DNA of 6,863 nt from Methanosarcinales archaeon (lineage in GTDB: Archaea; Halobacteriota; Methanosarcinia; Methanosarcinales; Methanogasteraceae), in NCBI GenBank assembly GCA_003661105.1, contig QMVM01000108.1:1-6863 (forward strand), given 5' to 3'. Under the pieces are notes generated by a model that worked only from the letters and a program-made list of their open reading frames with translations, made no database searches and was not told where the DNA came from. Both the position numbers and the translations under genes were made by a program. Shown one piece after another: positions 1-6,863 of this stretch (its first letter is position 1; each line of letters starts with the position of its first letter).

Positions 1-1
1 C

Positions 2-88
2 GTTGGTTCTACTGCTGTAACTTGGACAGTAACCGACTATCATGGTAATATAGCATCTTGTACACAAGATATCATTATTACTGATGAT
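2..88 (+). other. C-terminal part of a classic HYR domain (cut by window edge)
   Basis: These 29 residues hold the last strands of an HYR domain: the 'TWTVTDYHGNIASCTQDIIITDD' pattern, seen here as TVTD, then HGN, then the final Cys, then a short strand ending in TDD. The rest of the domain lies to the left of the window. The same ending recurs in the next domain as TATD-HGN-TC-ITVTD, which supports the assignment. Confidence 0.8.
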
Positions 89-3000
89 GAAAGCCCAAGT
101 ATTACTTGTACAGGTGACCAAACTTTAGTTAATGATAATGGTACTTGTGGAGCTGCAGCAACAATCATCAGCCCAACAGCCATTGATAATTGTGGAATAG
201 CTACCATTATTAATGATTTCAATGGAACTGATAATGCCAGTGATACTTATCCAGGTGGAACAACTATTATTACATGGACAGCAACAGATATTCATGGTAA
301 TACCAATACTTGTACACAAAGCATTACTGTAACGGATGTTGAAAATCCAATAGCAGTATGTAAAGATTTCAATGTAAATATTGATGCTAATGGTCAGGCA
401 AGTATACAAGGATCAGATATTGATGGTGGTTCAACTGATAATTGTGGAATCGCAAGTCTAGATGCCAATCCAAATACTTTTGATATTACTCAAATGGGAC
501 CTAATGATGTGGTTCTTACAGTAACTGATATTCAGGGGAACTCCTCTACATGTCTTGCTATTGTAACAGTAACTGACTCAATTCCTCCAACAGCAATTTG
601 TAAAGATATTACTGTCCAACTTGATGCAAGCGGAAATGTAATAATTACAGGAGAAGATATTGATGATGGATCTTATGATAATGGTATGATAGCTTCTTAT
701 GAAGCAAATCCAAGTGAATTTAATTGTAGTCAAGTTGGCGATAATATTGTGACCCTAACTGTAACTGACCTTTCCGGTGCTACCGGTACTTGTACAGCAA
801 TTGTTACCGTAGAAGACAATATTGCACCAATAGCTGCATGTCAGGATATCACAATTCAATTAGATGCAAATGGTCAAGCTTCATTAAACGCTACTGACGT
901 GAATAATGGTTCTACTGATGCTTGTGGAATAGCGAGTATGATGGTAAGCCCTAATTCATTCAATTGTTCAAACATAGGAGTTAACACAGTTACATTAACA
1001 ATAACAGATGTAAATGGAAATGTATCTACATGCGAATCTACAGTAACAGTAGAAGACAATGTAGCACCAATCGCTCTCTGTCAGGATATCATAATTCAAT
1101 TAGACGAGTTTGGAACTGCTAGTATCACAGCTGGCCAAATAGATAATGGATCGAATGATGCCTGCGGAATAGCTGATTTAAGTGTGACTCCAAATACATT
1201 TGATTGTACTAACATAGGAGCAAATACAGTTATATTAACTGTAACCGATAATAATGGAAATACATCAACATGTGAATCTACAGTAACAGTAGAAGATAAT
1301 ATTGCACCAATCGCTCTTTGCCAAGACATCACAGTTCAATTAGATATCAATGGTGAAGTAATCATTAGCGGAGCCGATGTTAATAATGGTTCAAATGATG
1401 CTTGTGGAATAGCTAATTTAAGTGTGATTCCAAATACTTTCAATTGTTCAAATATTGGTGATAATGTTGTAATATTAACAGTAACTGATAATAATGGAAA
1501 TACCAGTACTTGTCAGTCTACAGTAACAGTAGAAGATAATGTAGCACCAATAGCATTATGTAATGATCTCACAGCTCAGTTAGATGAGTTTGGAAATGCA
1601 AGCATTACAGCTGATCAAGTAAATAATGGTTCAACTGATGCCTGTGGAATAGCAGATATCAGTATAAGTCCCGAAACCTTTACATGTAGCAATGTTGGAG
1701 TAAATACAGTTACATTAACAATAACAGATGTAAATGGAAATATGTCAACATGCGAATCTACAGTAACAGTAGAAGACAATGTAGCACCAATAGCTCTCTG
1801 TCAGGATCTCACAGTTCAATTAGATGAGTTTGGAAATGCAAGTATCACAGCTGACCAAATAGATAATGGATCGAATGATGCTTGTGGAATAGCTGACTTA
1901 AGTGTGACTCCAAACACATTTGATTGTACTAACATAGGAGCAAATACAGTTATATTAACTGTAACCGATAATAATGGAAATATGTCAACATGCGAATCTA
2001 CAGTAACAGTAGAAGACAATGTAGCCCCAATCGCTCTTTGCCAAGACATCACAGCTCAATTAGATATCAACGGTGAAGTAATCATTAGCGGAGCCGATGT
2101 TAATAATGGTTCAAATGATGCCTGTGGAATAGCTGATTTAAGTGTGACTCCAAATGGTTTCAATTGTTCAAATATTGGAGATAATGTTGTAACACTGACA
2201 GTAACTGATAATAATGGAAATACAAGCACTTGTCAGTCTACAGTAACAGTAGAAGATAATGTAGCACCAATAGCATTATGTAATGATCTCACAGTTCAGT
2301 TAGATGATTTCGGAAATGCAAGCATTACAGCTGATCAAGTAAATAATGGTTCAACCGATGCCTGTGGAATAGCAGATATTAGTATAAGTCCAGAAACCTT
2401 TACATGTAGCCATGTAGGAGTAAATACAGTTACATTAACAATAACAGATGTAAATGGAAATATGTCAACATGCGAATCTGCAGTAACAGTAGAAGACAAT
2501 GTAGCACCAATCGCTCTCTGTCAGGATATCACAGTTCAATTAGATGAGTTTGGAGCTGTAAGTATTACAGCTGACCAAATAGATAATGGCTCAAATGATG
2601 CCTGCGGAATAGCTGACTTAAGTGTGACTCCAAATACATTTGATTGTACTAATATTGGAGCAAATACAGTTATATTAACTGTAATAGATGTAAATGGAAA
2701 TTCAACAACATGTGAATCTACAGTAACAGTAGAAGATAATATAGCCCCAATCGCTCTTTGCCAAGATATCACAGCTCAATTAGATATCAATGGTGAAGTA
2801 ATCATTAGCGGAGCCGATGTTGATAATGGTTCAAATGATGCTTGTGGAATAGCAGATTTAAGTGTAACACCAAATACTTTCAATTGTTCAAATATTGGAG
2901 ATAATGTTGTAACACTGACAGTAACTGATAATAATGGAAATACCAGTACTTGTCAGTCTATAGTAACAGTAGAAGACAATGTATTACCAATAGCATTATG

Positions 3001-6000
3001 CCAAGATATCACAGTAGAACTTGACGCCAATGGTCAGGTAATGATCACGGCTGATCAAGTTGACAATGGTTCTAACGATGCATGTGGTCTTGCAAGTATC
3101 AGCGTTGCTCCTAATGCATTTGATTGTACACAAGTGGGTGAAAATACCGTGATTCTAACAGTAACAGATAATAATGGCAATGTAAATACATGCGAATCTA
3201 TCGTTACCGTTGAAGATAATATTGCACCAACTGCAATTTGTCAGGATATAAACATTGATTTAGATGATAGTGGATTTGCCTCCATTACTCCAGCTGATAT
3301 TGATAATGGTTCTTATGATAATTGTACATTTAATTTGAATGCAAGTCAGTTGAACTTTGATTGTACTGATGTTGGAGCTAATACAGTTACATTAATTGTG
3401 ACTGATGCAAGTGGAAATATAACTACATGTGATGCAATTGTAACAGTGCATGATATTACTGCTCCTGTTATAGCTTGTCCTGCAGATCAAGACTTGTTTA
3501 TTGGAGCTGGTTGCCAGGTCTTATTACCTGATTACTCTCCTGAATTAAGTATTGTTGAAGCTTGTGATATCGCAAGTATTATTCAAACTCCATCAGCAGG
3601 TACTGTTTACACTCAAGATGATGCCGGAGTACTCAATATCGAATTTGCAATAACTGATGTAAGTGGAAATGTTTCTAACTGTTCATTCGATATCACAATA
3701 ATTGATCAAGAAGCTTTCACAATAGCTGCTGTTGACTCAACACATGTTATTTGTAATGGTGCTAGTGATGGAACAATTACAATCACAACTACAGGAGGTC
3801 CTTCGGGATTATTCTATAGCATTGATGGTATTGATTATACAAATACAACAGGTGAATTTACCGGATTAGCTCCCGGTGTTTATCCAATATCTGTAATGAA
3901 TACAAATGACTGTATCCATAATTGGCCAATTGATGTAATTATTACTGAACCTTCACTATTGGTTATTGACGATGTAATTGTTGATGATGTATATGGTTGT
4001 TATGGTGAAGAAACTGGTGTTATTACAGTAATAGCAAGTGGAGGAACTCCAGAGTATGTATATTCTATTGATAATGGTAACTCATGGCAAGTGTCTAATA
4101 TCTTTAGTGATTTACCTTCTGATAATTATAATGTTCAAGTAAAAGACTCACATGATTGTGTAACAGTACTTGATACGGTAACGTTTGTTAATGAGCCAGA
4201 ACTCCTCGCTTTAATAAATATCGATGTAGTTCAAATTACTTCATGTAATGGAGATTTGAGTGGTGAAATTCATGTTGAAGCAGTAGGAGGAACAGGAATT
4301 ATTAGTTATTCAATTGATGGTGGTAGTTCTTGGTATCAAAATGACGGGCATTTTACAGGTCTAGCAGCTGGTTTTTACTTTATTAAAATTAAAGATGAGC
4401 ATAATTGTCAGAATGGTTATAATTCGCCAATTATCATTACAGAACCAGTGGAGTTAATTGTTAGTGACGTTGTTTCTACTGATGTAACTCAGTGTTATGG
4501 TAATACTAATGCAATGATAACTATTACTGCTTATGGTGGCTCAGGTACTTTAAGTTATTCCGTAAATGGTGGTACAAGTTTCGTTAGTAATGGTGGTTAT
4601 TTTGGTGGTCTTGGTGCCGGATCTTATGATGTCTTTGTAAAAGATGCTAATGGTTGTATCAAAGAATTTGAAAATAATCCTATCATTATTACTGAGCCTA
4701 CTCAAATACTTATGGATGTTGCTGCGGTTGATGTAACAGGATGTTACGGTAATGCTAATGGTTCAATTGAAATAAGCGCAATAGGAGGAACAGAAGTTTA
4801 TACTTATTCTATTGATAGTGCTTATAGTTGGCATATTAGTTCATTATTCGATAACTTAGGTGCCGGTGAATATGATGTGATGACTCGTGATGATAATGGA
4901 TGTGTTCAGCCTTATGAAAATAATCCTGTTATTATTACTGAGCCTGATGCACTTGAGATTACTTATGTTTCTCTTAATCCTCCAGCTTGCTACGGAGAAG
5001 GCGGAGATATAAATATCAATGCAACAGGTGGAACAGGTATTCTTTATTATTCAATTGATGGAGGAGTTAACTATCAAACTAATTCTCATTTCAATAATGT
5101 ATTAGCAGGTGAATATAATCTCATGATTAAAGACGAAAACGACTGTGAATTAGTTTATACTGAAAACCCTGTAATATTTGTTAATCCAGACTTATTAGTA
5201 GTTGACGATGTGATAGCACAAGATATCAGTTGTAATAGCCTTGGCTCTATTGAAGTATTCGCAAGTGGTGGAACAGGCCAATTAACATATTCAATAAATA
5301 ATGGTGCAACTTATCAATCAAGTAATCTATTTACTAATTTGGTTTCAAATACTTATATTATCAGAGTAAAAGATGAGAATGCTTGTGTGAAACTAAGTGC
5401 AGATAATCCAGTTGTAATTCATGAGTTCGAACCATTTGCAATGCATATTGAAACTGTTGATATAACAGGATGTTATGGTGATTTAACCGGTGAAATTCAT
5501 TTAACAGGTACTGGTGGATCAGGAATATTAAGTTATTCTATTGATGGTGGAAACACATGGTCAGTGGGTAACGGTGATTTCACAGGTTTAGCTGCAGGAT
5601 CTTACGATGTTGAATTAAAAGATGAAAATGACTGTACTTATGATCCGGTAGATCTAGTTGAGATATTACAGCCGGAACAACTCATTATTAATTCAGGTAT
5701 AGCTCAGCAAGTTGCATGCTTTGGTGATAACAGTGGAAGCATTACAATTTCAGCAATAGGCGGAACGGGAATCAAGAAATATTCTATAGATGGTGGCGAT
5801 ACTTATTTTGAGAATAGTGGACTATTTGAAAACTTATCAATAGGTGAGTACAATATATCTGTAATTGATGAAAATGATTGTTATGCAGATTATATGAATA
5901 ATCCATTAATCATTACTCAACCTGATCAAATAAGTATAAGTGCTACTAATACTGATAATAGTGGATGTTTCGGACATGGAAACGGCCAAATCAGCATTAA

Positions 6001-6862
6001 TGCTTATGGTGGAACTCCAGGATATACATACTCTATTGATGGTGGTATTACTTTTGTCACTAACAGTGATTTCAGCGGATTGTTTACTGGAGAATATCAT
6101 GTAATGGTGAAAGACACCAATGATTGTACAATTGACTATGTAAATAATCCAATTATTATCAATCAAATTGATGCCTTTACTATCAGCATAGAAACTGGTG
6201 ATAATAGTGGATGCTACGGACATGGAAATGGATTTATAACTATTAGTACTCATAATGGAGCAAGCGAAGGTTATCAATATTCAATAGATAATGGACATTC
6301 TTTCTCTTATGATAATGTGTTTGAGGGATTGGATGCTGGTTTATATAACTTGATTGTAAAAGATACTAATAGTTGTGAGATTGAGTATCCTAATAACCCT
6401 GTTCTTATTCAGCAATTAGAGGGTACTACTATTACTGAAGTAGCTTCAGAAGATCCTACTTGTACAGAAACAGGTTCGATTATTATTACAGCTAAAACTG
6501 AGTCAACAGACTTAATGTACTCCATTGATAATGGTGAGAATTTCCAAGCTAATCATATTTTCACAGGATTAGAAGCCGGAAATTACCATATTGAAGTAAG
6601 AGATGCTAATGGTTGTAGTATCATCTATGGAAATAACCCTGTAGTACTAGAAGGTCTTCCTCCAGTACCAGTAACTATAGAAGCAATATCAGGTACTGAT
6701 GCTTGTATAGGTGCCCAAGTTATATTAGAAGCAAATGCTGATAATGCAACATCCTATACTTGGAGTACTGGTCAAACTGGATCTGCAATTGTGGTTAGCT
6801 CTGGAATAGAAGGATTCTCTGATTATAGCTGTGTTGTTGTGAATAATGAAGGCTGTAGCGGA
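2..6862 (+). CDS. Giant HYR/SprB-repeat surface adhesin-like protein, internal fragment (both ends outside window)
   Basis: Seen: the frame starting at base 2 stays open for 2,287 codons to the right edge; the other two plus frames are broken by stops (for example taa at 46-48 in the frame starting at base 1). No start, signal peptide, stop or sorting domain is present, so this is an internal piece. Domain order is a partial and a full classic HYR domain (residues 1-113), thirteen 80-aa HYR-like units (114-1152), one classic HYR (1153-1236), twelve SprB-type repeats (1237-2219) and the start of an Ig/PKD-like domain (2220-2287). There are only 16 Lys and 3 Arg, many Asp/Glu, no transmembrane segment and regularly spaced Cys, all fitting an exported, disulfide-bonded protein. 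Family knowledge: HYR and SprB repeats occur together in large Bacteroidota cell-surface proteins, many exported by the type IX secretion system; Flavobacterium SprB exceeds 6,000 residues and acts in gliding. Inferred: an extracellular adhesin or stalk. The sequence does not show whether it works in gliding, attachment or another surface role, so no gene symbol is given. Confidence 0.95.
89..340 (+). other. Classic HYR (hyalin repeat) domain, 84 aa
   Basis: This is a complete domain with the usual HYR landmarks: a first Cys in 'SITCTGDQ', a second in 'NGTCGA', a third in 'IDNCGIA', the 'YPGGTTIITWTATDIHGN' hairpin region and a fourth Cys in 'TNTC', closing with ITVTDV. Cys order and spacing match the Pfam HYR family as I know it. 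It is longer than the units that follow and has its second Cys early (about residue 20 of the domain), whereas the 80-aa units downstream lack that Cys and carry one near residue 49. It forms the N-terminal flank of the 80-aa array. Confidence 0.85.
341..3457 (+). repeat. Tandem array of 13 HYR-like units (240-bp period)
   Basis: Unit starts fall at 341, 581, 821, 1061, 1301, 1541, 1781, 2021, 2261, 2501, 2741, 2981 and 3221. The first twelve are exactly 240 bp (80 aa); the last is 237 bp (79 aa). A typical unit opens with 'VAPIALCQDITVQLD', continues with 'DNGSNDACGIADLSVTPNTF', then Cys, an 'NTVILTVTDNNGN' hairpin, 'STCESTVTVEDN', and passes straight into the next unit. Most units have Cys at unit positions 7, 35, 49 and 71. 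Units 1 and 2 (341-820) and the last two (2981-3457) are more diverged than the middle ones, as expected if the array grew from the inside. The ending pattern TVTD-x-NGN-x-TC-VTVxD is that of HYR domains, so I read these as a compact HYR variant; a separate unnamed family of the same fold is possible. Units 3 to 13 contain no Lys or Arg. Confidence 0.93.
1061..2980 (+). repeat. Higher-order repeat: ABC-ABC-AB, 720-bp period
   Basis: Within the 240-bp array three unit types alternate. A (1061, 1781, 2501) has 'LDEFG' and 'TFDCTNIGANTVIL'. B (1301, 2021, 2741) has 'LDINGEVIISGADV' and 'NCSNIGDNVV'. C (1541, 2261) has 'LCNDLT', 'ISISPETFTCS' and 'TLTITDVNGNMSTC'. By hand count, copies 720 bp apart differ at 16 of 240 bases for A (1061 vs 1781), 16 of 240 for B (1301 vs 2021) and 9 of 240 for C (1541 vs 2261). 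Neighbouring units are far less alike: 1081-1140 and 1321-1380 differ at 28 of 60. A 67-bp stretch is identical at 1196-1262 and 1916-1982. The unit at 821 has a C-type second half (986-1021 is identical to 1706-1741), so the pattern may have begun one unit earlier. The unit at 2981, where the next C would be, is not C-type. Confidence 0.93.
3458..3709 (+). other. Classic HYR domain closing the array, 84 aa
   Basis: This domain returns to the classic HYR pattern: 'APVIACPADQDLFIGAGC' with the CP motif and an early second Cys, a third Cys in 'VEACDIAS', the 'FAITDVSGN' hairpin and a last Cys in 'SNC', ending in DITIIDQ. It has no Cys at the position equivalent to 49 of the 80-aa units. It joins the HYR block to the SprB-type block with no obvious linker, since the next repeat starts at once with EAFTI. 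Confidence 0.85.
3710..6658 (+). repeat. Array of 12 SprB-type repeats (80-84 aa each)
   Basis: Repeat starts are 3710, 3953, 4199, 4448, 4700, 4946, 5189, 5429, 5675, 5924, 6170 and 6419, with lengths of 81, 82, 83, 84, 82, 81, 80, 82, 83, 82, 83 and 80 residues. The shared pattern is 'GCYG..nGsI.I.a.GGtg...YSIDGG' in the first half, then an aromatic residue, 'F.gL.aGeY.v.vKDeNdC', and a closing 'NNPIIITEP'. This is the signature of the SprB repeat family found in Bacteroidota gliding adhesins and related surface proteins. Every repeat keeps two Cys, one in the C(Y/F/N)G motif and one in the KDxNxC motif, which probably form a disulfide. Unlike the HYR-like array, the repeats are well diverged in DNA and vary in length, so this block looks older and under ordinary drift. 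The last repeat (6419) is degenerate: it has TCTETG in place of CYG and lacks the GGT motif. Confidence 0.92.
5924..6418 (+). repeat. Closely related SprB-type repeat pair 10 and 11
   Basis: Repeats 10 and 11 share the stretch 'DNSGC(F/Y)GHGNG', found in no other repeat here, and identical DNA 'gataatagtggatg' at the same point in both. Both also have 'VKDTN' followed by x-C, and 'Y.NNP'. The rest of the two repeats is diverged, so this is either an older duplication of a single repeat or local gene conversion. Confidence 0.55.
6659..6862 (+). other. Start of an Ig/PKD-like domain (cut by window edge)
   Basis: These 68 residues break from the SprB pattern. They show 'ACIGAQVILEANADNATSYTW', then 'STGQTGSAIVVSSG', then 'YSCVVVNNEGCSG'. 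The order C-x-G, hydrophobic strand, YxWSTG, I-V-V, Y-x-C-V-V-V-N, GC is typical of Ig-like or PKD-like domains near the C-terminus of Bacteroidota secreted proteins, often just ahead of a gliding-motility or T9SS sorting domain. The domain may continue past the edge, and no sorting motif is visible yet. Confidence 0.65.
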
Positions 6863-6863
6863 A

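Noticed and set aside
40..409. Two overlapping minus-strand open frames (40-222 and 125-409)
   Set aside because: Both begin at TTG, overlap each other in different frames and lie antisense to a clear HYR domain; one is a Cys/Ile/Asn-rich low-complexity sequence.
874..1059. 61-codon minus-strand open frame
   Set aside because: It is antisense to the HYR-like unit at 821 and shows the same 'SSTVTVDSHVD' echo as the other array shadows.
1096..2772. Three near-identical 78-codon minus-strand open frames at 1096-1332, 1816-2052 and 2536-2772
   Set aside because: They are exactly 720 bp apart and each is the reverse complement of the same part of the A/B units, so they are echoes of the super-repeat. 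They have no independent support and lie fully inside the plus-strand gene.
1061..2980. Mobile element or composite duplication bounded by insertion sequences
   Set aside because: No inverted repeats, transposase sequence or target-site duplication is seen; block boundaries coincide with protein domain boundaries in the same frame.
341..3457. CRISPR array or non-coding satellite
   Set aside because: The 240-bp period is far too long, no unique spacers separate the repeats, and the reading frame and protein motifs are kept throughout.
5906..6277. 123-codon minus-strand open frame
   Set aside because: It lies antisense to SprB-type repeats 9-11, has a low-complexity Ser/Thr/Ile composition caused by the reverse complement of the repeat codons, and resembles no family I know.
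6659..6862. T9SS C-terminal sorting domain
   Set aside because: The visible residues fit an Ig/PKD-like domain; the window ends before any sorting motif or stop codon.

Overview
The whole window lies inside one very large protein-coding gene. Reading the + strand from base 2 gives 2,287 codons with no stop, and the frame is open at both edges, so neither the start codon nor the stop codon is here. The protein is a secreted, repeat-built surface protein of the kind found in Bacteroidota (Bacteroidetes). It has hyalin-repeat (HYR) domains, then SprB-type repeats (the family named after the Flavobacterium gliding adhesin SprB), then the start of an Ig/PKD-like domain. That domain set, the recurring '..NNPIIITEP' linkers and the AT-rich codon use point to a Bacteroidota genome, probably one with a type IX secretion system. 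The T9SS sorting signal and any partner genes would lie outside the window.

Layout: (1) 2-88, the tail of a classic HYR domain, and 89-340, one complete classic HYR domain of 84 aa. (2) 341-3457, thirteen tandem HYR-like units, twelve of exactly 80 aa (240 bp) and the last of 79 aa. Inside this, 1061-2980 is a higher-order array in which three unit types (A, B, C) repeat as ABC-ABC-AB with a 720-bp period. (3) 3458-3709, another classic HYR domain, which closes the block. (4) 3710-6658, twelve SprB-type repeats of 80-84 aa, much more diverged from one another. (5) 6659-6862, the beginning of an Ig/PKD-like domain that usually precedes the C-terminal region in such proteins.

The likely job, by family, is a long extracellular stalk or adhesin. 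The HYR and SprB domains would be stacked beta-sandwich modules held by intradomain disulfides. Three features stand out. The first is a run of 1,179 residues without a single Lys or Arg (605-4141). The second is the nested 240/720-bp repeat structure with mosaic junctions, a sign of recent duplication and recombination. The third is a change in cysteine placement between the classic HYR domains and the 80-aa variant.

I found no RNA gene, promoter, terminator, mobile element, CRISPR array or second gene on either strand. Open frames on the minus strand are by-products of the repetitive coding sequence.
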